Below, one piece after another: positions 35,685-45,591 of a DNA stretch of 64,000 nt (its first letter is position 1; every line of letters begins with the position of its first letter). The notes under the pieces were generated by a model. That model was not told the DNA's origin and ran no database searches. It saw only the letters and a program-made list of their open reading frames with translations. This DNA is from Ochrobactrum sp. Q0168 (GTDB lineage Bacteria > Pseudomonadota > Alphaproteobacteria > Rhizobiales > Rhizobiaceae): contig NZ_JAELXQ010000002.1 of the NCBI RefSeq assembly GCF_016427605.1, positions 248,001 through 312,000 of the forward strand, given 5' to 3'. The translations under genes were made by a program, and so were the position numbers.

Positions 35685-35913
35685 AACGCCCCCCGACGCT
35701 GGATAAATATAGATCAGAAATTTTTTATTTATTATATTCTAATTATAGAATATAATTATAGTATGCTTTATTTAACTTCGCTCATTATTGTAAAATTGAA
35801 AGTAAAAGAATATTGTAAAAATGCAACCAGTATTTTGCAATCCAATCAACATGCAACCCTTGCAAGTTACGCGTTAACGCGAAATTATGCCGGAGCTGAT
35901 AGGAAGCCTGGCC
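35685..35913. other. AT-rich divergent promoter region
   Basis: These 229 bases between the GT2 gene and the amino-acid-binding protein gene are very AT-rich, with a TATAATTATAGAATATAA-like palindromic stretch near 35735-35765. No gene was seen. They probably hold promoters for both flanking genes. Confidence 0.5.
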
Positions 35914-36759
35914 ATGAAACGCTATCTTTCAAGCTTGATGATTTTGGCTGGCGCACTGGCGGCAAGCCCGACTGCTTTCGCGCAGACGGCTCCATCTGCT
36001 CCGAATTTCGTCAACCAGACGGAACGCTTGCCATTGCCTTCATTGCAAAAGCTAACGCGGCTGCGGTTCGTCACCACGGTGGATTTTCCGCCTTTCAACA
36101 TGCTCAACAATCAGGGGCAGCTTAGCGGCTATAATGTCGATCTGGCCAAGGCGCTTTGCCGCCAGCTCGGGATCGAGGATATTTGCCAGATTGAAGCCGT
36201 TCCGTGGGACGAACTGGAAGACCGCGTGTTGAAGGGCGATGCGGAAGCAATTATCGGGGGCTGGCAACCAACGGAGGACCGGCGGAAGAATTTCGTCTTT
36301 TCGCGTAGCTATATGCGCCTGCCTGCGCGCTTTGCGACACAGAACAGCAAGAGCTTCACGCAACCCGCAGCGCTTGCGACCAGCGGCAAGTCGGTCGGCG
36401 TGGTTGCCGGCACCGCGCATGAGCAACTGCTCAAGAGCTATTTCCCGCAGGCGCTGGCGAAGCCATATCCGGACCGGCAAGCCATGCTGGCCGACCTGAA
36501 AGGCGGCAAGCTCGACAGCGTGTTCGATGACGGCATGGGGCTGTCCTTCTGGCTTAACGATGGCGAAAGCGGCAATTGCTGCTCATTTACCGATGGCCCC
36601 TATCTCGCGCCGCAATATCTGGGAACCGGTCTCAGCGTCGCCGTCACCCGTGAGGATGCCGCCATTGCCAGCGCCATCAACAATGCCCTGCAGGCCTTGC
36701 AACAAAAGGGCGTCCTGAACGAGCTTTACCTGCGCTACTTCCCGACCAGTTTCTACTGA
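35914..36759 (+). CDS. Orphan ABC-type polar-amino-acid-binding protein (SBP family 3)
   Basis: A 281-residue periplasmic solute-binding protein. It has a Sec signal peptide (MKRYLSSLMILAGALAASPT, cleavage near AFA) and the family-3 pattern LRFVTTVDFPPFNMLNNQGQ, GYNVDLAKALCRQLG, EAIIGGWQPTEDRRKNFVFS and KSVGVVAGTAHEQLL. A Cys pair (NCCSF) near 230 is unusual. No permease or ATPase gene is adjacent, so it either serves a transporter encoded elsewhere or is a sensor component. ATG 35914 has AGGAAG upstream; an earlier ATG at 35887 lacks a good site. Confidence 0.85.
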   Translation: MKRYLSSLMILAGALAASPTAFAQTAPSAPNFVNQTERLPLPSLQKLTRLRFVTTVDFPPFNMLNNQGQLSGYNVDLAKALCRQLGIEDICQIEAVPWDELEDRVLKGDAEAIIGGWQPTEDRRKNFVFSRSYMRLPARFATQNSKSFTQPAALATSGKSVGVVAGTAHEQLLKSYFPQALAKPYPDRQAMLADLKGGKLDSVFDDGMGLSFWLNDGESGNCCSFTDGPYLAPQYLGTGLSVAVTREDAAIASAINNALQALQQKGVLNELYLRYFPTSFY

Positions 36760-37138
36760 AGCCCGCTTCGCCCGCCTGAAGCGACTCACGCGAACAACAC
36801 GTGGCGCAACCACGAGCGCTAAAGGCAGCACAAACAGCTCCAAACCGTCGTTCACGAATGCGTGCCATTTTGACGCAGATCACATGCGGATCGATTTCGG
36901 TTTTCAGAAATTTTTGAAACTTCGGATATAACAATACTTACAATAATAAAGTAAAAATGTTAACTATCAAGCACTTTTGGAGGATTTTGGCGCTAATCAG
37001 ACTGATAAATCGACCGATATCAAGCAGTTATGCGGCGCTTTTACCACAAACGCAAGGTAAAATACATCGATTTATTTTGACTTGAAGAAATAAGCCTTCG
37101 ATCCCTAATCTGGCATGGGGAGAAGGAGGATTTATACG
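36760..37138. other. Gene-free interval upstream of the 55-residue membrane protein
   Basis: No credible gene was seen in these 379 bases. The second half is AT-rich (around 36900-36990 and 37050-37100) and probably carries the promoter of the small membrane-protein gene. TTGACT at 37077 is a possible -35. No structured RNA was recognised. Confidence 0.45.
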
Positions 37139-37306
37139 ATGTTTGATGGCGTTCCTGCACAATGGCACAAAGCTCCGGAACAAACCAAACGCTCGCCGAA
37201 TGAAGCGGCGTATGTCTTTCTGGGGATCATGCTGGCGGCTCTGACCGTACCGGCTGCGTTTCTCGGCTGGGCATTGTTCCAGAGCATCGGCTCGCTGCTG
37301 CACTGA
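37139..37306 (+). CDS. Small single-helix membrane protein
   Basis: A 55-residue protein, MFDGVPAQWHKAPEQTKRSP followed by one hydrophobic helix (about 24-48) and a short tail. The ribosome-binding site AAGGAGGA is the strongest seen in this region, eight bases before the ATG, which argues for real expression. An upstream in-frame start at 37115 would add eight residues but lies before that site. No family recognised. It stands alone, convergent with bepE. Confidence 0.65.
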   Translation: MFDGVPAQWHKAPEQTKRSPNEAAYVFLGIMLAALTVPAAFLGWALFQSIGSLLH

Positions 37307-37423
37307 TCGGCATTTGGCCAGAATCCTAGTTTGAGGAGACCGGGATCTGCGGCGGTATTTGATTGTCGAGCCACTCAGAACATTCCGGTGAGGATGTTCG
37401 CGAAACAAGATTTTGAGCAAATG

Positions 37424-37452
37424 AAAAGCCCCGCCGGATAAGCGGGGCTTTT
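37424..37452. terminator. Bidirectional terminator downstream of bepE
   Basis: AAAAGCCCCGC and GCGGGGCTTTT form a perfect 11-base stem with a seven-base loop, giving T-runs on both strands. It lies 25 bases beyond the bepE stop and also closes the small-gene transcript from the left. Confidence 0.9.
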
Positions 37453-37477
37453 GCTTTTTAGTTCTTTAAGTGGCGGT

Positions 37478-40400
37478 CTAGAGGCCGCCGCCGGAACCAT
37501 TTGGCGCATCATGGGCCGAAGGTGTCTGCTCGATTGCATCATCCTCATCCTCAGGCCGCTTCGGCGGCTTGCGTGCAATGAGGCTGTAGAACATCGGGAT
37601 GAAGAGCGTTGCAACGAAGGTTGCCACGAGCATACCGCCGATAACGCCCGTACCGATGGAGTGACGGCTGGCCGAGCCTGCACCCGAGCTGATGGCCAGC
37701 GGCACCACGCCGAGAATGAAGGCCAGCGAGGTCATCACAATCGGGCGGAAGCGCAGGCGCGCCGCAGACAGCGCCGCGTCGAAGGCGGATTTGCCCGTCT
37801 CGCGTTCCAGCACGGCAAATTCCACGATCAGGATCGCGTTCTTTGCCGCAAGACCGATGAGGGTCACCAGACCGATCTGGAAATACACGTCATTGGTCAG
37901 TCCGCGCAGATGGGTGGCCAGAAGCGCACCGAAGATCGCGAAAGGCACCGCCGTGATAACCGCAAGCGGCAGGCTCCAGCGCTCATACTGGGCAGCCAGA
38001 ATGAGGAACACCATCAGAAGACCGAATATCATGGCCTGCGAACCGGTGCCGCTGGTCGTGACTTCCTGATAGGCGGAACCCGTCCACGCGATCTGGAAGC
38101 CCTGCGGCAGCACTTCCGCCGCCACTTCCTGCATCGCCTTGATGGCGTCGCCAGACGTGTAGCCTGGAGCCGGATTGCCGGTGACCTTCGCAGCGTTGAA
38201 CGCGTTGAAACGTTCGAGCTGGTCGGGGCCGACGATACGCTTGACGGTCACCAGCGCGCTGAGCGGGATCATGCTGCCGGAATTGGCGCGCACGAACACA
38301 TGTTTCAGATCGCTCGGATCGCGGCGGAACTCCGCCTCGGACTGCAGGTTGACCTGATAGTTGCGACCGAACAGCGTGAAGTCATTGACATAGACACTGC
38401 CGAAAGTCGCCTGCATGGCGGTAAATACCGAATTGATCGGCACACCCATCGCCTTGGCCTTTTCGCGGTCGAGCTGGATGTCGTATTGCGGAACATTCGG
38501 ATCGAATGTCGTGCGCACGCCGGCAAGCTCGGGCCGCTTGGCCGCTGCATCGGTGAGCAGCTTCGTGGCGTCGGTCAGCGATTGCACGCCACCGCCCGTA
38601 CGATCCTGAACATAGAGTTCGAAACCGCCGGTCGTGCTGAGGCCCAGAATCGGCGGCGGATTGAAAGCCAGCACAAGGCCGTCCTTGATCCCCGCATTCA
38701 TGCCCATGATCGCGCCCGGCAGATTACGCGCGTCGAGATCCGGCGTGGTGCGTTCCTTCCAGTCCTTAAGCATGATGAACATGGTGCCCGCACTGGTTTT
38801 CAGACCGCCCGACAGAAGGTCGAAGCCGGATACGGCGAACACGTTTTCCACAGCGGGATTCTTGCGAATGTTCTCGCTTGCCTGATTGAGCACAGCCGTC
38901 GTGCGTTCCAGCGAAGCCGCCGGAGGCAGAATGGCGACACTGAACAGGAAGCCCTGATCTTCATCCGGCAGGAGCGAGCTCGGGACCTTCTGGAACAGGA
39001 AATAGGTGCTGCCTAGAAGACCTGCAAAGATCAAAAGACCGATGGCCGCGCGCTTCAGGAAAAAGCGAACGCCCGTCGCATAGCCTTCGGTCACCCGGTC
39101 GAAGAACCGGTTGAAGATGCGGAAAGGCAGGATCGGCTCGTGATGCCCCGGCTTCAGGATCAGCGCGCAGAGCGCCGGTGTGAGCGTCAGCGCCACCGTA
39201 CCCGACAACACGACAGAGATCGCGATGGTGACGGCGAACTGCTTGTACATTTCACCGACAAGACCGCCCATGAAGGCAACCGGAATGAACACCGCGCAGA
39301 GCACGAGAACAATCGCGACAACCGGACCGGTCACTTCGCCCATGGCCTTGATGGCGGCCTTGCGCGGCGACAATTTCTCTGTCGTCATAATACGTTCGAC
39401 GTTTTCCAGCACCACGATGGCGTCGTCCACGACGATACCAATCGCGAGAACCAGACCGAACAAAGTCAGGAGGTTGATCGAGAAGCCCAACACATACATG
39501 CCCGCAAATGTACCGATGATCGAGATCGGCACCGCGATAACGGGAATGAGGGTTGCGCGCCAGTTTTGCAGAAAGATGAACACCACCAGAACAACGAGGA
39601 TGATGGCCTCGATGAAGGTGTGGATCACTTCCTCGACCGAGACCTTGATGAACTTGGTCGTGTCGAACGGGATCGAATAATTGATGCCCGCCGGGAAACT
39701 GGCCTTCAGCTCATCCATACGATTCTGGATGAGTTCCATCGTGTTGAGCGCGTTGGCGCCCGGCTGCAGATAGATCGCAATCGGAACGGCGGGCGTTCCA
39801 TTGAGATTACTGTCAACGAGATAGCTTTCGGTGCCAAGCTCCACGCGCGCCACGTCTTTCAGGCGCAGCGTCGCCGCATTGGGGCTCGACCGCAAAATGA
39901 TGTTTTCAAACGCCTTGGTGTCCGGCAGACGGCCCTGCGTCGTGGCCGTATAGGTAAACGGACCAGCCTGCGGATCGGGCTGGTCGCCGAAGCGGCCCGC
40001 CGCGAACTGCGCGTTCTGCTCCTGAATGGCGACCTGCACGTCGGTCGGCGTCAGATTATACTGCGCCAGCTTGTCCGGACGCAGCCAGATGCGCATCGAA
40101 TAGTCGATATTGCCGAGCAGTTGCACGTCGCCCACGCCCGACAGACGCTTGAGATCGTCGATGACGTTCAAAAGCGCATAGTTGCCGACATAGGTACGGT
40201 CATAACGCCCCTCTTCCGCGAACATGGCGACCATGCCCAGAATGGTAGTGGAGCGCTTGTCCACGGTCACACCGAGACGCTGCACTTCCTGCGGAAGCGA
40301 GGTGGTGGCGCGCTGAACGCGGTTGTTGACGTTGATCGTGGCCTGATCGGGATCGGTGCCCAGCGCAAAGGTCACGGTCAGCTGCATGGTGCCGCTGCCA

Positions 40401-40648
40401 AGGCTCGAGGACTGCATGTAAAGCATGTTCTCGACGCCGTTGATCTGCTGTTCCAGCGGAGCAGCGACCGTCTGCGTCACTGTTTCCGCGCTTGCGCCCG
40501 GATAGGTCGCCGTGACCACCACCTGGGGCGGCGTCAGCTCCGGATATTGAGCGATCGGCAGGATGCGGATGCAGATAAGCCCCGCAAGCACAAGCACAAT
40601 GGATATGACCGCCGCAAAAACGGGGCGGTCTACGAAAAACTTGTTCAT
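37478..40648 (-). CDS. bepE: RND multidrug efflux pump, inner-membrane transporter BepE
   Basis: A 1056-residue HAE1-family RND transporter. The N-terminus [20 protein letters not shown], proton-relay aspartates in [18 protein letters not shown] (TM4), GATVTSTSD-like porter regions and the symmetric second half ([14 protein letters not shown]) are those of AcrB-type pumps. It exports toxic compounds, bile salts and drugs with an adaptor and an outer-membrane channel (BepC in Brucella, not in this window). The ATG overlaps the bepD stop (ATGA), so the two are coupled. The C-terminal tail is short and acidic ([16 protein letters not shown]). Confidence 0.93.
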   Translation of the reverse strand: MNKFFVDRPVFAAVISIVLVLAGLICIRILPIAQYPELTPPQVVVTATYPGASAETVTQTVAAPLEQQINGVENMLYMQSSSLGSGTMQLTVTFALGTDPDQATINVNNRVQRATTSLPQEVQRLGVTVDKRSTTILGMVAMFAEEGRYDRTYVGNYALLNVIDDLKRLSGVGDVQLLGNIDYSMRIWLRPDKLAQYNLTPTDVQVAIQEQNAQFAAGRFGDQPDPQAGPFTYTATTQGRLPDTKAFENIILRSSPNAATLRLKDVARVELGTESYLVDSNLNGTPAVPIAIYLQPGANALNTMELIQNRMDELKASFPAGINYSIPFDTTKFIKVSVEEVIHTFIEAIILVVLVVFIFLQNWRATLIPVIAVPISIIGTFAGMYVLGFSINLLTLFGLVLAIGIVVDDAIVVLENVERIMTTEKLSPRKAAIKAMGEVTGPVVAIVLVLCAVFIPVAFMGGLVGEMYKQFAVTIAISVVLSGTVALTLTPALCALILKPGHHEPILPFRIFNRFFDRVTEGYATGVRFFLKRAAIGLLIFAGLLGSTYFLFQKVPSSLLPDEDQGFLFSVAILPPAASLERTTAVLNQASENIRKNPAVENVFAVSGFDLLSGGLKTSAGTMFIMLKDWKERTTPDLDARNLPGAIMGMNAGIKDGLVLAFNPPPILGLSTTGGFELYVQDRTGGGVQSLTDATKLLTDAAAKRPELAGVRTTFDPNVPQYDIQLDREKAKAMGVPINSVFTAMQATFGSVYVNDFTLFGRNYQVNLQSEAEFRRDPSDLKHVFVRANSGSMIPLSALVTVKRIVGPDQLERFNAFNAAKVTGNPAPGYTSGDAIKAMQEVAAEVLPQGFQIAWTGSAYQEVTTSGTGSQAMIFGLLMVFLILAAQYERWSLPLAVITAVPFAIFGALLATHLRGLTNDVYFQIGLVTLIGLAAKNAILIVEFAVLERETGKSAFDAALSAARLRFRPIVMTSLAFILGVVPLAISSGAGSASRHSIGTGVIGGMLVATFVATLFIPMFYSLIARKPPKRPEDEDDAIEQTPSAHDAPNGSGGGL

Positions 40649-41841
40649 TTGTTGCCTGCCGCCTGTTCCTTGCCAGCTTCAGCCGACGATGCTTCCTTGT
40701 TGCCGGTCGCCGCCGCGTCGACAGGCTGCACCTTGGCGCCCGGATGCGCCTTGATGACGCCTTCCGTCACAACGCGGTCACCTTCCTTGAGGCCATCGGA
40801 GATCAGCCATTCGTCGGCGAGTTCACGCGCAACCGTGACCGGACGCACCTCCACGACATCGTCCTTGTTGACGACATAGACGAATTGCAGCTGCGGGCCC
40901 TGCATCAAAGCAGCCTTCGGGATCGTGACAGCGTTTTTCACCTGGATGCCGAGAATGACGGCGCGCACGAACTGGCCTGGGATAAGGCGGCGATCCGGGT
41001 TCTGGACCACGGCACGAGCGCCGAGCGTTCCCGTTTCCGTATCCAGCGACGACGAGGTGAAGTCGATTGTGCCTTCATGATCATAGGGCTGGCCGTCGCC
41101 GAACAGGATCTTGATCTTGAGACGGTCGGCATCTTCGCCTGTGGCACCACGTTCGGCGCGCAGTTTCTGGATTTCGGCAGATTCCGTGTCGGTGAATGAG
41201 AAGTTCACATAGACCGGATCGAGCTGCGTGATCGACGTCAGCAGGCTCGACGCCGCATCCGTACCGATCAAGCTGCCCTCGGAGACCTGTTCCTGGCTTG
41301 TGATGCCGCTGATCGGCGCAGTTACCTTGGTATAGCTGAGATTGAGCTCGGCGGTGCGCAATTGGGCCTGGGCGGCTGCGACCGCAGCTTTGTTCAGATC
41401 GCGGGTCGCAAATGCGGTATCGCGAACTGCCGTGCTCTGCACCTTTTGCTGGACCAGCTGGTCGGCGCGTTCCGCATCGCGGATGGATTGCTGATACTGC
41501 GCCTGGGCCTGGGCAACCTGAGCCTGTGCCTTTTCAAGCTCGGCCTGATAGGGCGCCGGGTCGATTTCGAACAGCACTTCGCCGGCCTTCACCTCGGTGC
41601 CCTCGACGAAATTGCGGTGCAGGAGAATGCCGCCAACACGGGCGCGAACCTGCACATTGCGATAGGCGCTGATGCGCGCTGCATATTCATAGGTGACGGG
41701 CACGTCATGCGGCCTGATCGTCACGACTGCAACCTGCGCAGGCGGTGCGCCTGCCGGTGCCTGTGCAAAAACAGGCTGCCCTGCAAAAACAAGAAAAGCG
41801 GCCCCTGCCGCAAAAAGCCGAATAGAACGATGGATGGTCAT
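40645..41841 (-). CDS. bepD: RND efflux periplasmic adaptor BepD
   Basis: A 398-residue membrane-fusion protein of the AcrA/MexA type. The signal peptide ([20 protein letters not shown], cleavage near VFA) has no lipobox cysteine, unlike AcrA. Then come the barrel-sandwich parts ([20 protein letters not shown] and [20 protein letters not shown]) around an alpha-helical hairpin ([20 protein letters not shown]). The frame is open to 41907; ATG 41841 begins the signal peptide. It is the first gene of bepDE and divergent from bepR; an operator-like palindrome lies between them. Confidence 0.92.
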   Translation of the reverse strand: MTIHRSIRLFAAGAAFLVFAGQPVFAQAPAGAPPAQVAVVTIRPHDVPVTYEYAARISAYRNVQVRARVGGILLHRNFVEGTEVKAGEVLFEIDPAPYQAELEKAQAQVAQAQAQYQQSIRDAERADQLVQQKVQSTAVRDTAFATRDLNKAAVAAAQAQLRTAELNLSYTKVTAPISGITSQEQVSEGSLIGTDAASSLLTSITQLDPVYVNFSFTDTESAEIQKLRAERGATGEDADRLKIKILFGDGQPYDHEGTIDFTSSSLDTETGTLGARAVVQNPDRRLIPGQFVRAVILGIQVKNAVTIPKAALMQGPQLQFVYVVNKDDVVEVRPVTVARELADEWLISDGLKEGDRVVTEGVIKAHPGAKVQPVDAAATGNKEASSAEAGKEQAAGNK

Positions 41842-41911
41842 AGTGGGTGTTGCCCTTGTTGTCGCCCCGGTGATGCCCATTAAGCGATGCCTATTAGGTG
41901 CGGCCAATTAA

Positions 41912-41935
41912 ACATACATATCTGTTTGTAAACAC
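41912..41935. promoter_or_regulatory. Candidate BepR (TetR/TtgR-like) operator
   Basis: ACATACA-TATC-TGTTTGT (6 of 7 arm positions match) overlaps TGTTT-GT-AAACA at 41923-41934. On the minus strand it reads TGTTTACAAACAGATATGTA, close to the TTTACAAACA-type operators known for TtgR/AcrR repressors. It lies 71 bases before bepD and 111 before bepR. Confidence 0.6.
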
Positions 41936-42045
41936 GATTTGCGATGCTATAGTCAATAAGCTCAAAGGTAGATCACGAATGATTTATCCACGGTACAGCC
42001 GAAAAAGCAAGGAAATCCAGTCTTTTCCGGCAGATCGAGACAAAA

Positions 42046-42663
42046 ATGCGCCGAACCAAAGCCGAAGCCGCCGAAACGCGGGAAGCCATATTGTTAGCCG
42101 CCGAACAGATGTTTCTCGAACGCGGCGTTAATCAGTCATCGCTCATGGAAATTGCATCCCATGCGGGGGTGACCCGCGGGGCAATCTATTTCCACTTTCA
42201 TGACAAGCTCGACATCTTTCAGGCCATCATCGGACAGGCGCGGTTTCCGCAAGAAGAGATCATGCTGCAGGCGGCACGCGTCGACCATCCCAACCCGCTC
42301 AATGTCCTCGAACAATCCATTCTTTCGGCGCTGGAGCTGTTCGTGACGAATGAGCGTCAGCAGGTCATTTTCACCATCATCAACCAGCGCTGCGAATATG
42401 TGGGCGAAATGGCCCCCGTGGTGGAGCGCATCAAGGAAGCACGCGACAATGTGCTGTCGCTTTTCACCGGCCTTCTGGACGTTGCGGAACGGCGCGGCGA
42501 ACTTTCGCCGGAATGGACGGCCAGCACCGCAGCCCCGATCTTGCTCGCAATTGTCAGCGGGCTGCTCAATGAATGGCTGCGCAGCGAAAAGAATTTCGAT
42601 CTGGTGACCGGCGGCAGCAAGGCGGTCAGGACGCATATTCAGTCTTTACGAAGAAACGATTGA
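42046..42663 (+). CDS. bepR: TetR-family repressor BepR
   Basis: A 205-residue AcrR/TtgR-like regulator. The N-terminal helix-turn-helix is SLMEIASHAGVTRGAIYFHF after the usual TREAILLAAEQMFLERG; the C-terminal half is the ligand-binding and dimer domain. It should repress bepDE and itself and release on binding drugs or bile compounds. It is divergent from bepD, with the operator-like palindrome between. The RBS is weak, but the ATG gives the conserved N-terminus MRRTKAEAAETR seen in this group. Confidence 0.9.
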   Translation: MRRTKAEAAETREAILLAAEQMFLERGVNQSSLMEIASHAGVTRGAIYFHFHDKLDIFQAIIGQARFPQEEIMLQAARVDHPNPLNVLEQSILSALELFVTNERQQVIFTIINQRCEYVGEMAPVVERIKEARDNVLSLFTGLLDVAERRGELSPEWTASTAAPILLAIVSGLLNEWLRSEKNFDLVTGGSKAVRTHIQSLRRND

Positions 42664-42803
42664 GACCGGCCAGACGCGAAAACGCTGCGTTTCGGCTCTC
42701 AGTATCGGCATTTTCGGGGTTGCCGACCGTGTTTTCGATACCGACGGGCAATCATAATCCAGCCATCGCTAAAGTTTTTCAGGAAGACTCGACACTGCAA
42801 TAT

Positions 42804-42819
42804 TTTACGTTTACGTCAA
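42804..42819 (+). promoter_or_regulatory. Candidate LiuR-type site upstream of fadD
   Basis: TTTACGTTTACGTCAA fits the palindromic pattern TTkACGTnnACGTmAA described for the MerR-family regulator LiuR, which controls fatty-acid and branched-chain amino-acid breakdown in proteobacteria. It lies 135 bases before the fadD start. Confidence 0.45.
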
Positions 42820-42953
42820 TGTAAGCCTTGCGAAGATGTGGAAACTCGACCACATTATTCGCGAGGAAGCGACCCGGGAGGACGGGTGAGCTTGGGCGAT
42901 GGGCGGGGAGCAAACCGCCAGCTACAACGGACGGAGCGATCCGGGGAGAAAAG

Positions 42954-44699
42954 ATGGCAAAAAAAGCGACAGGGAAAAGCGCATCTGCAACCGAAGCCGT
43001 CATGGCGCAGCAAGCCGATGCTGGAACCGGACAATTGAACCGCTACTGGCTGCAATCCTATCCGGCTGGCGTCCCCTATGAAATCGAACTCAACCGCTCA
43101 ACGTCCATCGGCGACATGATCACAACCGCCTGCCGCCAGTTTCCTGCCAATCCTGCCTTCGCCTGCATGGGCAAGGACCTGACCTATAAAGAGCTTGATG
43201 AGAATGCGCGGGCGCTCGCCGCATTCCTGCAATCACGCGGTCTGGTCAAGGGCGACCGAGTCGCCATCATGATGCCGAACGTGCTGCAATATCCCATTGC
43301 GATTGCCGCCGTGCTGCGCGCCGGTTTCGTGGTGGTGAATGTCAATCCGCTCTATACGCCGCGCGAACTGGAGCACCAGCTCAACGATTCCGGTGCGAAG
43401 GCACTGATCGTGCTGGAGAATTTCGCTGCGACCGTTGAGAAGACCCTGCCCTCCGTCAAGCTGTCGACCATCATCGTGGCGACCATGGGCGACATGCTGG
43501 GGCTCAAGGGCCACATCGTCAATCTGGTTGTACGCAAGGTCAAGAAGATGGTTCCGGCCTGGAACCTTCCGGGCCATGTCAGCTTCAGGGATGCGCTGGC
43601 GCAAGGCAAGTCGAAGCCCTTCAATCCGGTTCCCGTCGAGGGATCGGACCTTGCCTTCCTGCAATATACGGGCGGCACGACGGGCATTTCCAAGGGGGCG
43701 ATGCTCACCCACAGCAACATCCTTGCCAATGTCGAGCAGATGGGACTTTGGACCGAAGTGGCCTTCCGCATCAAGGGCCGGCCCAAGGCGATCAACTATG
43801 TCTGCGCGCTGCCGCTCTATCACATCTTCGCGCTGACCGTGAATGCGATGCTGGGCATGAAGCTTGGCGCGCGCAACATCCTGATCCCCAATCCGCGCGA
43901 CATTCCGGGCTTCGTCAAGGAACTGAAGAAATATCCGTTCCACATTTTCCCCGGCCTCAACACGCTGTTCAACGGCCTGATGAACAATCCCGATTTCAAA
44001 ACGCTGGATTTCAAGCCGATGATCCTGACGCTCGGCGGCGGCATGGCGGTGCAGCGCCCGGTGGCCGAACGCTGGCAGGAAATGACTGGCTGCCTGATCA
44101 CCGAAGGCTATGGCCTTTCGGAAACCTCTCCGGTCGCCAGCGCCAATGCGCTGGACGCAACCGAGTTCAGCGGCACCATCGGCCTGCCGATGCCATCGAC
44201 CGATATCACCATCCGCGATGACGATGGCAATGATCTTCCGCTGGGCGAAGTCGGTGAAATCTGCGTGCGCGGCCCGCAGGTGATGAAAGGCTACTGGAAC
44301 CGGCCCGACGAAACCGCGCGCGCCATCATGCCGGACGGTTTTTTTCGCACCGGCGACATGGGTTTCATGGATGAGCGCGGCTATACGAAGATCGTCGATC
44401 GCAAGAAGGATATGATCCTCGTTTCCGGTTTCAACGTCTATCCGAACGAGATCGAGGAAGTTGCGGCGGAGCATCCGGGCATTGTGGAATCAGCTGCCAT
44501 CGGCGTTCCCAACGAACATTCGGGCGAAGTGGTGAAGCTCTATGTGGTGCGCCGCGATCCGAACCTGACGGCAGATGAGGTCAAGGCCTTCTGCGCCGAA
44601 CGGCTGACCAACTACAAGCGCCCGCGCGAAGTGGAATTCCGCGAAAGCCTGCCGAAAAGCAATGTGGGTAAAATCCTGCGGCGCGAATTGCGCGACTGA
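42954..44699 (+). CDS. fadD: Long-chain fatty acid-CoA ligase
   Basis: A 581-residue ANL-superfamily enzyme that activates long-chain fatty acids with ATP and CoA for beta-oxidation. It has the AMP-binding P-loop YTGGTTGISKGAM (241-253), ALPLYHIFALT, TEGYGLSETSPV, FFRTGDMGFMDERGY, the hinge DRKKDMILVSGFNVYPNEIE and the catalytic lysine in SNVGKILRREL. The frame extends up to 42828, but ATG 42954 has GGGGAGA five bases upstream. It ends in a good terminator. A LiuR-like site upstream suggests regulation with other fatty-acid genes. Confidence 0.94.
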   Translation: MAKKATGKSASATEAVMAQQADAGTGQLNRYWLQSYPAGVPYEIELNRSTSIGDMITTACRQFPANPAFACMGKDLTYKELDENARALAAFLQSRGLVKGDRVAIMMPNVLQYPIAIAAVLRAGFVVVNVNPLYTPRELEHQLNDSGAKALIVLENFAATVEKTLPSVKLSTIIVATMGDMLGLKGHIVNLVVRKVKKMVPAWNLPGHVSFRDALAQGKSKPFNPVPVEGSDLAFLQYTGGTTGISKGAMLTHSNILANVEQMGLWTEVAFRIKGRPKAINYVCALPLYHIFALTVNAMLGMKLGARNILIPNPRDIPGFVKELKKYPFHIFPGLNTLFNGLMNNPDFKTLDFKPMILTLGGGMAVQRPVAERWQEMTGCLITEGYGLSETSPVASANALDATEFSGTIGLPMPSTDITIRDDDGNDLPLGEVGEICVRGPQVMKGYWNRPDETARAIMPDGFFRTGDMGFMDERGYTKIVDRKKDMILVSGFNVYPNEIEEVAAEHPGIVESAAIGVPNEHSGEVVKLYVVRRDPNLTADEVKAFCAERLTNYKRPREVEFRESLPKSNVGKILRRELRD

Positions 44700-44710
44700 T
44701 CGCCCAAATC

Positions 44711-44743
44711 AACAGCCGGGGTTTTGCCCCGGCTGTTCTCTTT
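44711..44743 (+). terminator. Terminator of fadD
   Basis: AACAGCCGGGG, loop TTTTG, CCCCGGCTGTT (perfect 11-base stem), then CTCTTT. The T-run is interrupted, but the stem is strong and lies 12 bases after the stop codon. Confidence 0.75.
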
Positions 44744-44848
44744 AGAGCGGTTCCGGTTAAAACGGAATCGTCGGAACCGCTCTAAGTCTTTATTCTTACG
44801 CATTTCCGGACACAAAACCGCTTCGCACTTTTGCTGGAAATGCTCTGG
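44744..44848. repeat. Full copy of interspersed palindromic repeat
   Basis: The left part is a perfect 12-base palindrome, AGAGCGGTTCCG / CGGAACCGCTCT (44744-44755, 44772-44783). The right part is a second hairpin, GCATTTCC / GGAAATGC (44800-44807, 44836-44843), enclosing CAAAACCGCTTCGCACTTTT. The right part is repeated at 5089-5138. Such bipartite elements occur in many copies in Rhizobiales genomes. Confidence 0.8.
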
Positions 44849-44849
44849 G

Positions 44850-45479
44850 TCACGCCGATGGCGGAGCGAGCGGCTGCACGATTTCCTGAAAGGGTGCAAG
44901 CGCCTCGCAACGCCCGGCGAGCGTTGCCAGCGCCGGATATCTCGCTGTGTCGAAGAGACGTCCATGGGCCTCGCCAAGGAAACGCAGCGCACAGGCAACC
45001 GCTATATCCGCGTGGCCGATATCGACTCCGAACCAGTAGGACGAACCCCGAGCCGAAAGCTCCTCCTCCAGACCATCGAGCACCCGCCCGATCTGCGTTT
45101 CGCAGCGCTCCACCCAGACCGGCGATTGTTCGCTGCGAAGCAAGCCCTCATAGAGAAGGCTCACCGCCTTGTCGGCAAGCCCGGTCGCCAGCGCGCAAAT
45201 CTTCAGCGCCTGACGCCGCTCAATGCCGTGACCAGCAATCAGCGGCTTTCCGGCATCGGCAATCTCGTCGAGATAATCAAGGATCGCCGCGCTTTCGATC
45301 AGCACCTCGCCATCGTCGAGCAACAGGGTCGGCACGCGGCTGAGCGGGTTATATTCCGCGAGCCTGTCGCGGTCGCCGAATGTGGACCACGGCCAATGCT
45401 CGAATGGCAGGCCGTAAAGGCGCATGGCGATTGCGACCCGCCGCACGAAAGGGGAATCATATTGGCCGATAAGGATCAT
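44850..45479 (-). CDS. Glutathione S-transferase family protein
   Basis: A 209-residue GST. The N-terminal thioredoxin-like domain is MILIGQYDSPFVRRVAIAMR, with SRVPTLLLDDG and the glutathione-binding ESAAILDYLDE; the helical C-domain has SYWFGVDIGHADIAVACALR, the usual N-capping Asp motif. It conjugates or reduces small electrophiles with glutathione; the substrate is unknown. The frame is open to 45515 (12 more residues), but MILIGQYDSPF is the normal family start. Its stop lies next to the interspersed repeat that separates it from fadD. Confidence 0.87.
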   Translation of the reverse strand: MILIGQYDSPFVRRVAIAMRLYGLPFEHWPWSTFGDRDRLAEYNPLSRVPTLLLDDGEVLIESAAILDYLDEIADAGKPLIAGHGIERRQALKICALATGLADKAVSLLYEGLLRSEQSPVWVERCETQIGRVLDGLEEELSARGSSYWFGVDIGHADIAVACALRFLGEAHGRLFDTARYPALATLAGRCEALAPFQEIVQPLAPPSA

Positions 45480-45591
45480 GGGATATAAACTCGGGTTGGA
45501 TTGTAACCCGGCCATGCTACCGCAGGACCCCGCTTCCGCAAGGGTCGCCGCGGTGAATTCTTCTGAACGAAAGATCAGAAAATGGGAAGCG

